DNA from: Syncephalis fuscata
Lineage: Eukaryota > Zoopagomycota > Zoopagomycetes > Zoopagales > Piptocephalidaceae
Direction of reading: 5' to 3'
DNA: 64,000 nt
Assembly: GCA_025786725.1 (NCBI GenBank)
Contig: JAHLTZ010000003.1
Location: 1 to 64,000 of the forward strand
Shown here one piece after another: positions 1 through 10,742 of the stretch. Every line of letters begins with the position of its first letter. The stretch's first letter is position 1. The translations under genes were made by a program, and so were the position numbers. The notes below the pieces were generated by a model, which saw only the letters and a list, made by a program, of their open reading frames with translations, was not told the DNA's origin and did no database searches.

Positions 1-396
1 TGATGGAGGCATAGTTTGGTCCATCTTCTATCACCCAATCACAGCTATTTGGATTACCGTTGTAAGCACTTCGAGGTTGAATACGATTTGAGTCGGTAAA
101 GACGCTATTGTAGTTTGAACACATAGGAAGAGGATAGCAGGATGTTGAGGAAAATGAATTTTTAAAATCACAGCCTTCGGAACAGGATTTTACATCTGAG
201 CCGCAGTTGCCATTAAAGCAGCAGGGAGATGAAGAAGCGCATTTTTTGCCTTCGTTTTTGCAAACAGCATCAACACCATCTAGACAGCTATTGATGAGTA
301 ATGCCGCAACTGCTGGCACAAATATCCACCACTAAATAGCAGTATAATTATTAATGAATACTCAAATTTAATGATGCTATTTACCTGTGAGTGCAT
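1..396 (-). CDS. CRH-type GH16 cell-wall transglycosidase, N-terminal part (cut by window edge)
   Basis: This is the start of a gene that runs off the left edge. A 12-nt first exon (396-385, MHSQ) is followed by a 52-nt intron (384-333, GTAAAT...TTTAG) and then an open exon from about 332 to 1. The spliced N-terminus is a hydrophobic signal peptide (WWIFVPAVAALLINSCL). A Cys-rich chitin-binding-like module follows, with the pattern CKNEGKKC, CCFNGNCG, CSEGC, SCYPLPMC. The last visible residues are in the same order as in the complete paralogue at 881-2210 (DAxCKN, SPCC.NG.C, NPN..DW, YASI). By that paralogue it should encode a Crh/Utr2-like enzyme linking chitin to beta-glucan in the wall. 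The catalytic part is outside the window, so activity cannot be judged. The two genes are head-to-tail, about 480 bp apart, and look like a tandem duplication. Confidence 0.8.
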
Positions 397-880
397 ATCA
401 AATTGAGTATGAGTAGCCGAGAGACTTGCCCGCAAGAGTAAGAAGGTACAAAAGTATTTGATGCTGTGGAGCAGAGGAAAATAGTGAGTAAAGTGAAATA
501 TTCGTATTAAGCTATGTAGTACAGCCTGTTGCTTGTTTAAATGGCCATCGACGCCTAGAAATGTAAAGTCCGCACTAAACTAATGGGTAAATAAATAGCC
601 TTAGTAGACTTTTTATTGTTGCACAATTGCTGCATTAGTCAAAGCTTATTCCAAAAATGGAGTTTGAAATGCATAAATTCGCTTTTAGTAATTATAATTA
701 TAATCAATAACTAATGGAATATAATTTTCCCATGCCATTTAAAACAAAAATAGACGATTGTCGTAAATCAGCGTAGTTTGCCGCTAATAATGACTAATAA
801 GGCTTGCTAAAATATGCATTTTTATTGATGCTTTGATAGAATCGCAGTGTAAAAATACGCGCAATAAGATAAACGGGAAG

Positions 881-2210
881 TTAGAGAACAAGGATAGCAC
901 TGATAACTGCCACCAAACCTGCCACCAAAGTGACTGGAGCGGTAAATGTGGTTGCGTAAGAGCTATTACCAGAACCACCATCATCAGCACTTGGGACATA
1001 TGGACCTTGTGGATTGGCAGTACCCTTAGGCTCTGGACCGTAGCCGGCAGGTGGCCAACTGCCAGTAGCATTAGGATAAAGACATTCGATCTTGATGCTC
1101 TTTACAAACATCGAGTAGATCTTGTTCTTGTCGGACCAGTTGGTTGGCGTGCCAGCCCAATCAGCAGTGCCTTTAAGACCCATGCCGCCGTCCCAGATAG
1201 AGAACTGAACGTTCGACATTTTATTGGGGAACTTGTAGGTGCCATTGTCCATTTTTGCGGTAGAGTCGCGAGTAAGAGTACGAACAGCCTTGCCATCAAT
1301 CCACCAGGTGACGTGGTCTGGCATCCATTCGATCGCATATTCGTGAAATTCTTTGCTAGTATCAACGCCCATTTGGTGGTGACTTCCCTTGGTGTAATCC
1401 AACTCGTTGTTATAGTAATAGTTGGACTGTACCTCGGTCGGGTCCTTACCGACCCATTCAAAGTCAATCTCGTCACCTTCTGGTGATTTCGTAATGAACG
1501 ACGAGACAACACCTGGTGAGGTGGAGGCCGACTTCATGACCACAGTGGCCTTACCATACTCCAGCAAGCTAATAATCAAATATATTAGTATACCAAAGCA
1601 ATATATATATATATATTAAATCCAGTACTTACCGAGTCCAGGTGACCGTGGCACCAAAGCCACCGTAGTTACCAGCATCATTCTTCTTATCGCCCTGGTA
1701 TTTCATATCCAACTGCAATCCGTTGCTATTGATTGATGCATAGTCTGGCTTAAAGTCACTGGTCCAGTCGTAATTATTTGGATTGGCATCATATTCATTT
1801 GCATTGATAAGCTTTTTGGCATTATCAAATTTGGTTTCAAAATTGACACAAGCCGGCTTTGGATAGCAAGACTTGGTCGTGTATGAGTTTTCTGGGTCAC
1901 ACCCAGCGGCACAGAAATTAGGCTTGCTATCACAGTAGCCGTTAAGACAACAAGGAGAGTCCTTGTTACATTTGGCACCAAAATTTTTGCAAATGGCATC
2001 CACTTGAGTCAAAGAAGCGGCGAAAAGTAGCGATGCTACTGCAGCAATCGTCTAAACAGCGGCAATGTCGTTGGTTAGTTCAGCGTACTGGTGTAGCGTG
2101 GCAATTAATAGAATCACACGTTTTAAGGTTTTGAAATAGTCGACAGATGCAGTAAAAGCACACATCATCCTACCAATGCCATTTCTACTTACCGGAGTAA
2201 ATCTTGCCAT
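881..2210 (-). CDS. CRH-type GH16 chitin-glucan transglycosidase, probably GPI-anchored
   Basis: Three exons (2210-2193, 2051-1633, 1568-881) encode about 374 residues. Exon 1 gives only MARFTP, and exon 2 supplies the hydrophobic signal core (TIAAVASLLFAASL). A Cys-rich CBM18-like module (CKNFGAKC, SPCCLNGYC, FCAAGC, SCYPKPAC) precedes the GH16 domain. The catalytic signature is DEIDFEWVG, which fits the family pattern DE(I/L)D.E with the nucleophile and acid/base Glu. Further GH16 landmarks are HEYAIEWMPDHVTWWIDG and QFSIWDGG. The C-terminus is a Ser/Gly-rich stretch plus a hydrophobic tail (TLVAGLVAVISAILVL), typical of a GPI signal. The domain order matches yeast Utr2, whose family crosslinks chitin to beta-1,3/1,6-glucan at the wall. 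The exact orthologue (Crh1, Crr1 or Utr2) is not settled. Confidence 0.9.
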
Positions 2211-3450
2211 ATTATTAGAGCTCTGCTTGTAATAAAGATGGTTAGTTGTATTAGGAAAGCAGAAATAGTAAAAGATAGTGTTTAATAGGAAGAAAAAAAT
2301 AAAAGTGCTTATGTATCTCTTACTCAAACACGTATAGTGTATTAGTAGGAAACGTGAAAAGTCAAGTAGCGAAGAGTGAAGTGGTGGCAGTGGCAACGGT
2401 GTTGAGAAGATGCTGATAAAGCAACGAGCGCACGACCAAAAATGCTGGCTATAAGAAACAAAAAAGAATGGGAATGTCGGGGCAAACGTACAAGCGGAGT
2501 AAACACAACAATGCAACGTGTCGATGAGAACATTTTCGGCGGACAACCAGCCACTTTAAGTAATCCGCGCGAGTCTTTAGAACATGTGGACGTGGTTATT
2601 CTTTCCAGTCTTCCCAAAGGCTTCGTTCTTCCGTGACGCCTATTGAAAGTACGAGTTTGTCATACTAGAAGCGTCTTTTCCACTTGCGGCATATCAAATC
2701 TATTCATTGTGGTAGCACGGCTATCTATTTCTGTCCTTGCAACCACCTGATCTGCTTGTTCTTTTACAAATTTATTCAAGAGCGCCAATTAATGCTATGA
2801 CACTCAATTCCCCATCCTTCATTGCTTTTTAGGAATCTATTGATTTATTGATTACTGCTTGATAAGTCGCTGCCTCAGCAATAGCCGAAACGAGCACGAT
2901 ATAGCCATTAATAGCGACCATTTGTGTTGTAATATATTCGTCCAAACGTGCTACCATAGTGGTGCTAAGTAGCGGATCTATTGCAGCGGTTTGTTATACG
3001 GGCTCAGTCCATACAACAACCAAATTAGGGGCGATATTGCTAAAAGTGTACAAGCCGTGGACAATCAACAACGCAATTGTCTCGAAAACAATGGCCTGGG
3101 TTTACTAGAGCAAAGCTATTTTTGTCCGAACTTCAAGGGCCTGAGTTAATGTGCGACAATAGTGCGCCAATCGACGATGACTAGATTATAGTAGAGATAG
3201 CATTGCATGCTATAGATGACATTAAATATAACAATGTAAATGTGTGCATATTTTGGCAATCTATAAAAAACATTACAATTCTAAACCTTTTTTTTATTTT
3301 ACATTAATACTGGCAATCAAATACCCAGCTTATACGTAATTCTAGTTATATAAATATATAAACATTATATTTTATTAATTAATAAAGTTTAACGTTCTTT
3401 ACATCTACTTTGCGTACATTTTACATTGCTACATACTAACTAAATCCAGA
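2211..3450. other. Intergenic; no gene recognised
   Basis: This is the upstream region of the GH16 gene plus a stretch leading into the Fanzor relic. It holds short ORFs on both strands (for example 2442-2636 plus), but none shows a recognisable domain or a plausible splice extension. From about 3200 the sequence becomes strongly AT-rich. Confidence 0.5.
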
Positions 3451-3460
3451 TTCATTTATT

Positions 3461-4999
3461 ATGTTTTCAAATTCAATTCCGTTGCAGGTTAAGGCTGTAA
3501 AGTCTAGCATAACCGGAATTGGATGGAAGCCTAAGTATCTGAATCCTTTGGAACACTTAGTACTGTCGACACACTAGTCACTCATACATATCTTTTTCAC
3601 GATATATTTTTCTAAAAGAAATTGAGCTTAATAGTACCTTTAATAATGCTCCTTGTATCAACCAAAATGACTTTGCTCAAGCTTTTCTTTCACTTATAGC
3701 TCGTTTTTCCAATACAGGCTGCCTTAACGATAAAACAATAAAATTAAGAATGCTTGGATGAAGCAATAAAAATAGTTTTATTTAAAAATATTACAAAGCC
3801 TGCAGCCCATTTAAAACAACCATTTGCCTCTAAAAACCTAAGTAAAATCAGCTTAGATTAACAACCAATATGCGATATAATCAAGCCAATCTTTGACTTA
3901 TATCCACCGAATTACAAGTTTTTATCAGAATCCATATACTACAATGCTAAAGCTTGTCCTGAAAAAGACATGAATGCATATTATTAAATAGCTAAAATTG
4001 GTGAAGAAAGATATAAAAATAATTTACAATGCTTTCCTTTGCGCACATCTTAAATTCCTGGCTACATGCAGATTGCTACGTTTATTCTGTGTCAATGTAT
4101 TTCAGATGCAAATTCCGATAATTTTCCAGACAATAAAGATGCCTGGAGCCAAGTTGTCGATCTAAAAAAGGCATTTAAATCTAACAACAATCAACGTGGC
4201 TCTCTAAGTTTTCAAGGATTGATTTAAATATATGGTGCTGATGTCTCTATGTTAATGCATAACAAGAACAACAAAGATAGACTCAAACCAGGCAATGTTC
4301 AAAAAGAAGTTTAAAAAAACAGGTATGCTATCAACACATTGGTGGTATTAATAGAAATAATTTAATAGCAACTGCTGACAAGTGTGTATTAATTGATCCT
4401 GGAAAAAGAGACTTAATATATTTTGTGCATGAATTCAGCACCATTTAAGAGCCAACGACCTACAGATATACTTTAAATTAAAGACATTTTGATACTGGGA
4501 GTAAGAAGTATTGCAAAATCAAATTGGAGTTAAAATTAAAGTATCTCGATGTTTAAGAAAATAAAAATTTATTGTCTCAGTGTTGAATCAGATCTGTTGG
4601 TTTATTTAATTTTAAAAAATATCTCGCCGTTCGTGCTATTGCCTGCCAATCTCTAGCAACATAATACACGTTTTAAACAAATATAGGCTTTATCAAATAA
4701 AACTGGCTGTTTAAAAAACTAAAGCTAAATTTGTACACTAGACAACAACAAGCTAACCAAAAGCTTGTCAATAAGCTTAAATCCAAGTTTGATAGTGATG
4801 CTACTTTGATATTTGGTAACTGTTATGCTAGTCATGTAAAGTTTCAAAGACCCATTCGAGATGCTGGCTTGAAGCGTATAGTTCAAAAGAATGATTCTAA
4901 CGTGCTTTTAGTTGATGAGTATAACAGATCTAAAACCTGTCCCACTTGTCAAGCTCAAGGTTTACAATTTTATACGACAATGTCGAATACAATAATATA
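3461..4999 (+). pseudogene. Decayed Fanzor (eukaryotic TnpB-like RNA-guided nuclease) gene
   Basis: Reading the plus strand and ignoring stops gives the landmarks of a Fanzor1/OrfB protein in the expected order. The N-terminus has KAVKSSITGIGWKPKYLNP, then VTHTYLF and RYIFLKEIEL across a frameshift near 3600. About 4015-4070 reads CFPLRTS.IPGYMQI. About 4205-4250 reads SFQGLI, a stop, then YGADVSM. The RuvC-I segment at 4392-4430 reads LIDPGKRDLIYFVHE, with its catalytic Asp at 4395-4397. The zinc-finger/RuvC-III end at about 4912-4955 reads VDEYNRSKTCPTCQ. From 4383 to 4999 one frame is kept but broken by seven stops (six TAA, one TGA). The usual segment after the CPTC pair, with the second zinc-knuckle Cys pair, is missing. 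The intact family uses a guide RNA made from the element's 3' end. This copy is clearly inactive as protein. The family assignment rests on motif order, not on a search. Confidence 0.8.
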
Positions 5000-5084
5000 A
5001 ATAACAGCAATATTAAGTGGTTATATCTATTATGATTTACCATGAATAAATATAATAATATTCTTTTATTAAATTGGTATTTTT

Positions 5085-5885
5085 ATTTATAATTTTACGT
5101 ATAATCAGTAAATTGTCTAACATTTTACCCAAGTATGCACATAGCATATAGGTGACTATTGGCAAAGTATACCGCAATTGTATTAAGGGATAGTGTAATG
5201 GTTGCAATAATACGCTAAAAAATGTGTAAAAATAACAGTTTTTTGTCATTCATAGCTTATATAATTAACATATAGCAAAATAGCTGCCATATTCGAGTTT
5301 TCCATGCTTGGCTGTATCGTTTGGTATGACTTGTAGAACAATGATTTTTGCAAAATAAATTAGCCAAAAATGCAATTTACATGTAAATTAACAAAAAAAT
5401 GATAACTATAATTTTGGAAATTTAATGGTAAAAATGATATTTGGACTAAAATAGATTCAAAACGTTTTACAATACAATAATAATAATAATAGCAAGCTAG
5501 TATGCAAAATATTGATGTACGATGGAATCTATGGCATATACATATATTTATACGTAAAATTTCGTTAGCAAATATTTACGTAAATTGCATTTTGACTAAC
5601 ATTTTTTTGCAAAAATCATTGTTCCATATTTTCTATCAAACGGTACAGCTTAGCATGGAGAACTCGAATTTGGTAATCATTTTGCTGTATTTTGTTCATA
5701 CAAGTCATGAATGGCAAAAAACTGTTATTTTTGCATATTTATTAGCGTATTATTGCAACTATTACACTATCCCTTAATACAATTGCAGTATACTTTGCCA
5801 ATAGTCACCTATATGCTATGTGCATAATTGTACAAAATATCAAGCAATTTGCTTCATTATACGTAAAGTTATAAATAATATTATT
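5085..5885. repeat. Large imperfect palindrome (foldback element)
   Basis: The left arm (about 5085-5400) and right arm (about 5565-5885) are reverse complements of each other around a spacer of about 165 bp. One matched block is GCACATAGCATATAGGTGAC at about 5135-5155, which recurs inverted at about 5804-5824. Another is the pair around GGGATAGTGTAATGG... (about 5188) and its complement at about 5760. Divergence between arms is modest. It starts about 90 bp after the Fanzor relic. Short ORFs inside are products of the repeat and carry no recognisable domain. It resembles a foldback element or two inverted copies of one repeat. Confidence 0.8.
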
Positions 5886-6246
5886 AAAATTTTATTGATT
5901 AAGCTATTTCTGTTTTTATAATCTAAAGCTTATTGCATTCTACCATTTAATTATACTAGAATCGCTTTTTAATACGTCGTATACTGTCATAGCATCAAAG
6001 TAATAATTTCAAACTTGAATTTGCAAACTAACGCTTTATCCGTATTTAATAGTAATATAAATATAAATAATATATTTTTACAGCTAGCATAGCTATTAGA
6101 AATAAAAAATTATAATACATGTTTACGATAGCCTTATTGGTATCATTAAATATTATAGTCGTGTTGTTACTGTTCTATAATTCCGGACAGGGTATTGTGA
6201 AAGTGTGACCAAGAGATATACCATGTGATTGGATCACCAGTTAAAG

Positions 6247-7105
6247 TCGCATGTGATTAATTGCAAGAATAATATACCTATCGAATATTAGTACCATTAC
6301 TAGTAACAAATGCCTATTACGACAATATGACAAGCAGCTACTTGTTAGTTGTAACAATGAGCAGCCACCTGAACTAATATGCTGCGCTAATGATGACATA
6401 TTACAAGGCATTCCAGTTCTATTATTAGTTATGTTTACTATATAATATAGCTTTATTCAATATAATAAAGAAATAATCAAGTTTTAGTCCAATATTATTT
6501 CTACTTAGTGTCGTACAAGTTATTCAGTTTATTATAGTTAAACTGTGGTAATTAATGACCAATAAGGAATAGTTTTATTATAAAAGCAATACAACCAAAC
6601 AACACATTGTATTCTGAGCATTAAGGTGTTGCTTGGTCATCTAAGTTGCAATTTCTAAAACTAGAAGCGTAACAGTGTGGTTATTATAATTTGACTAGAA
6701 ATGCACAATATAATTAGACAAAAATGTAACATTGCATGTGATTAGTTACAAAAATAACACATCTGTCAGATATCAGTACTAAGTGATAATAAACACGCAA
6801 TTGTTATAAGAATATGATTAGTGGATATCTATTAGTTATTAACATATGAACAGCTCAATAAACTGATACCGCTATGTTAATTATAAAATACTACAGATCA
6901 TTCAGTTTCTATCATTAGATCTATTGCTATAAAATAATAATTTTATTTAATATCAATAAACTACATTAGTTTTCATTCCACCTTATCTGTGTTTAATGTC
7001 ATACAGATTATTCAGTTTATACAGTTAGATTGTGGTAATTAATAATCAATAAGCTTATTATTAAAGCAATACAACCGACCAGCACATTGTATTTGTGCAT
7101 TAAAT
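6247..7105 (+). repeat. Diverged direct duplication, period about 485 bp
   Basis: Unit A (about 6247-6625) and unit B (about 6733-7104) share collinear blocks. Both begin with GCATGTGATTA. Both carry a TATCAGTAC/TATTAGTACC block, then TTATTCAGTTTAT, then a TGTGGTAATTAAT.A block, and both end in GCAATACAACC followed by GCACATTGTATT. There is no coding signal. It may be an old tandem duplication of noncoding DNA or of an element fragment. Confidence 0.65.
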
Positions 7106-7623
7106 AAACGTTAATAAATATTGAAACTAGCATTATAAAATAACCCCAGGACAATGTACTACTTGATCATTTAAAACACATCTCTTTAATTAGGAATATA
7201 ACAACATAATAAATGCATCATACTTTTATACAAATATTCATACATTTTTATACTTATTCGTTTTGATTTATACCAGTTTATATTTTAATATCTATAAATT
7301 ATGTTTATGATAAATAAAGACAATTGCTTTTTAATGTGAGCCTGTTATTTCTATACTATCTGCTATACGGCGTAGGCGATTATTAAAAAATACGCACATA
7401 TGTATACACTCATGCTGCATAATTGCTTACTGGCATACTCTACAACTTACTACAAGGCTCGGCTGTATTGTTTTTACTAGATCCTACAGTAGCTACATCA
7501 TTATGTCCACTTACGATTAATGGAAAATAACAATACATAATGCACAGAGCGACTAGAAGTTGGCATACGGTGCACCTGTTATGATACCCAGATGAGTGTT
7601 AAAATTATAATTATTTGGAGCTA

Positions 7624-8184
7624 CTGTACTTTGACTCCCACATTTTTATTCATTCATCTCATTACTATAGCATGTATAATATTGCATCCAACATTAATTA
7701 ATTATGTGTAATTATTAATACAATAATGTAGGCAATTAGTTATCTTTATTGTTGCTTTAATATATATATTGTCCTTCATTTAGTCAGATTGGCTATAGGA
7801 AAAGTGGCTGTTTAATAAACAATATTTATAATACTTATATTAATACTGATCTTACAGCACAGATATACCCATAATGCAATAGTAGAATAATAGAAAATAG
7901 ATGAGACCATTCAGATGCAATAACAACAAATGCAGAATGACATGAAATTACAATCATATGGCTTCTATTAATATTCTATCAATCTTTCTACACATGGCCA
8001 ACAATAACAATAATCAGCCTCAAACGTTTCAAAGAAATAAAATAGTATGTTACATTATTTATTTAAATCATTTATTAACAACGTTTTAATAAAAAGTAAT
8101 ATAGCTATGTTATGTATAATAACGGCATGACTCTGATTGGAATGAATTTTGCTATGAAGACTCAAAAGTGAGAGTCAAAGTAAA
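7624..8184. mobile_element. Short terminal-inverted-repeat element, family R2, near-complete copy
   Basis: The left end reads ACTGTACTTTGACTCCCAC (about 7624-7642). The right end reads GTGAGAGTCAAAGTAAAG (about 8168-8185), its inverted match. No ORF of note lies inside, which fits a nonautonomous element. Parts recur at about 39790-40240 (inverted), 51250-51636, 18275-18420 and 43262-43540. The right end lies only about 75 bp before the NBP35 start codon, so it may sit in that promoter. Confidence 0.65.
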
Positions 8185-8259
8185 GTTTAACTATTTGTCA
8201 TCATTTCCCAGCCTGGCCACTATCGTTGTCTTTCATTCATATTTCTACTTTACACTAGA

Positions 8260-9508
8260 ATGACAGATTTTGTGACGCCAGCAAATGCACCAGAGCACTG
8301 TCCGGTAAGCTAGCGATTATACTGATCAATTAAAATCGCGCCAACCCATTTACCCATTTGCAGGGCACGGCAAGCGAACAAGCTGGTAAAGCCGATGCTT
8401 GTGCCGGCTGTCCTAATCAGCAGCTATGCTCTACGGCTCCAAAAGGACCCGATCCTGGTATGTTGTTTGTAATTGCATGGAAAGCCAATACGATTGATAG
8501 ATTCGTGTAAATTCTAGATATTGCTGTCATTTGTGACCGTTTAGCTACTGTACGCCACAAAGTTTTAGTTCTATCAGGAAAAGGAGGAGTAGGGAAGAGC
8601 ACTTTTACTGGGCAGCTTGCATTCTCGCTGGCTGCTGTTGATGAAAAAGCGCTACAAGTTGGTGTTGTAGATGTGGATGTTTGTGGCCCTTCGATACCCC
8701 GTGTAATGGGAGTGGAAGGAGAACGTGTTCACCAAGCAATGACAGGCTGGCAACCAGTCTATGCAGACGACAATTTAGCTGTGATGTCAGTTGGCTTTCT
8801 TTTGCGCGAATCAGCCGATGCCGTTATATGGCGCGGGCCTAAGAAAAATGGTTTGATTAAGCAATTTCTAAAAGACGTCGAATGGGGAGATTTGGACTAT
8901 TTATTGGTGGACACACCACCAGGCACAAGCGATGAGCATCTATCATTGGTGCAATATCTGCGCGACGCCGGTGTTGACGGCGCTCTTGTAGTGACTACAC
9001 CGCAAGAAGTTGCACTAGCAGACGTACGTAAAGAGCTCAACTTTTGCCGCAAAGTGGGATTACGTGTTCTTGGAGTTGCCGAAAATATGGCTGGTTTCGT
9101 GTGCCCCAACTGTAAAGTGAGTCGAGACTGTACCGTGATGTAGATTAGAATATGTGCTTACTAATAGCATGATTATTAATATGTACCATTTTAGGGCGAG
9201 TCTGAAATATTTCCCTCTAATAGTGGAGGTGCACAGAAAATGGCAGAAGAGTTTGGTGTGCCATTCCTGGGCTCAGTTCCGCTGGATCCACTAATTGGTA
9301 ATTAGATATACGAAATAATATTGCTTTTCTAACCAAAAAAATAGGAAAATCATGCGATCACGGCGTATCATTTGTTGAAACTTATCCGGATTCTCCAGCT
9401 AGTGGTGCATTTCTCAAAGTAGTTAAAGGTATGTAATTTGAATAGCACGCTGTTTATAAGCTAACAGTATATTTTACAGCATTGCGACAACAGCTTGATC
9501 AAGCCTAA
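8260..9508 (+). CDS. NBP35: NBP35/NUBP1, cytosolic Fe-S cluster assembly scaffold ATPase
   Basis: Six exons (8260-8304, 8364-8457, 8518-9116, 9195-9297, 9345-9428, 9480-9508) encode 317 residues. The N-terminal ferredoxin-like Cys cluster is C14-x13-C28-x2-C31-x5-C37, which is the Nbp35 signature and separates it from Cfd1/NUBP2. The deviant Walker [10 protein letters not shown], lies at residues 67-75. DVDVCGPS and [11 protein letters not shown] follow. The CPNC pair (C242, C245) is the bridging-cluster site shared by Nbp35 and Cfd1. Known role: with Cfd1 it forms the cytosolic scaffold that builds [4Fe-4S] clusters for cytosolic and nuclear proteins. The four Cys plus CPxC indicate a functional protein. 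Introns are short and every junction keeps the frame. The upstream R2 element ends about 75 bp before the start. Confidence 0.96.
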
Positions 9509-10742
9509 ATATACATTTATCTGCTTAAAACTGCGTGTTTGTGTAATATGAATAAAAATAGTCAGTTATACACCCATTGTATATTATTCTTTTGTTTAAT
9601 CAATTTTTTGCGAAATAAATAACAATATTGTTGGCGTATCGGCTAATTAATATTACAAAGATGTTTATTTACGATGTTTATACTTTACCTTTATACATCG
9701 ATCTATATTAATAAAACGATAAATACACGATAAATATTATCTTTGCAACTTTACCACATTGTAACCTATTTACATACTAATATATATATAATAAAACGTA
9801 ACACTAAACAAACTAGACAAGCTTAAACTATAATCAATTAATAAATAAGATTAATGATTGCTATTTATTTTGCCCTCTTCCCCTATTTCAGCGTAATAAA
9901 TCTCTTTACGCAATCAATCTTAATGTTATTGTTTATTATTATTTTTATAAAATAAAATTAAATGTAACAGAAAACTGTATCAGTAATAATATTAAACATT
10001 TCAATAAAACTTACATTTTTAGCAATGTTATCAATAATTATTTAGTTGTTCTATTTGATTATCCTAGTGTTGTTGCACCAATACATACATGCTATATATC
10101 ATTTCATTTTTAATTTTAGCACTTGTTAATTGAATTAGATAAATTGCATCATCATATAAAATATTGCATGTTATTTAACATTATTATACAATCTAATTAA
10201 GTTTATTAGTTATTCTAGTATTATTTGTGGTTGCAATGGTTTTTTTTTAATAACACTCAATTTATTGAACATGATAGTGGATGGTGGATGACATTAGCCA
10301 TCAAATTATAATAATTTGAATACTTTACAGCAACAATAACATAAATTAACATTGATATATTTATAATATTTTATTGTAGTGACATGAAAATACTATTTAA
10401 TATCAATTTTGATATTGAAAATAGGATAAACTGGCTTAACTCCACTTGAATTAATTGAAGTTAATATAACACTACTTCAACAAATAACAGCTATTAGTAT
10501 TAAAAATTGATTGACGGTTTGTTATTCAAGTTATAAATCTTTTTGTTTAGTTTAAGGTTAAAGTACTCGAAATAAAATAGCTTATTTGTACATCATTAAC
10601 AATTACAGTTAATATTCTAGGTGCCAAAAATATCCATTTTATTCAATAAAATAGTATTCTAAAGCTAATGCATTGCCATATGCTCGATGTTAAAACAGGA
10701 GTGTTAAGAAGCCCAGCTTCTGTAATCATGCTAAAAGTCGTT
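9509..10742. other. Intergenic, very AT-rich, with one repeat end
   Basis: This lies between NBP35 and the 3' end of the convergent secreted-protein gene. There is no coding signal. It contains one end of the R1 repeat family (see 10158-10310). The rest is low-complexity A/T sequence. Confidence 0.6.
10158..10310 (+). repeat. R1 family, isolated left end
   Basis: The sequence runs through ACATTATTATACAATCTAAT to TTTATTGAACATGATAGTGG and GGTGGATGACATTAGCC. This is the same order of blocks as the left ends at 22790, 34860 and 42655. No matching right end is seen nearby, so it is a truncated copy. Confidence 0.6.

Noticed and set aside
4383-4999. Genetic code with TAA read as Gln to explain the stops in the Fanzor region
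   Set aside because: All host genes in the window end at TAA, TAG or TGA and use CAA/CAG for Gln; frameshifts upstream also show true decay.
8260-9508. Call of Cfd1/NUBP2 instead of Nbp35
   Set aside because: The N-terminal four-Cys ferredoxin-like cluster is present, which Cfd1/NUBP2 lacks.
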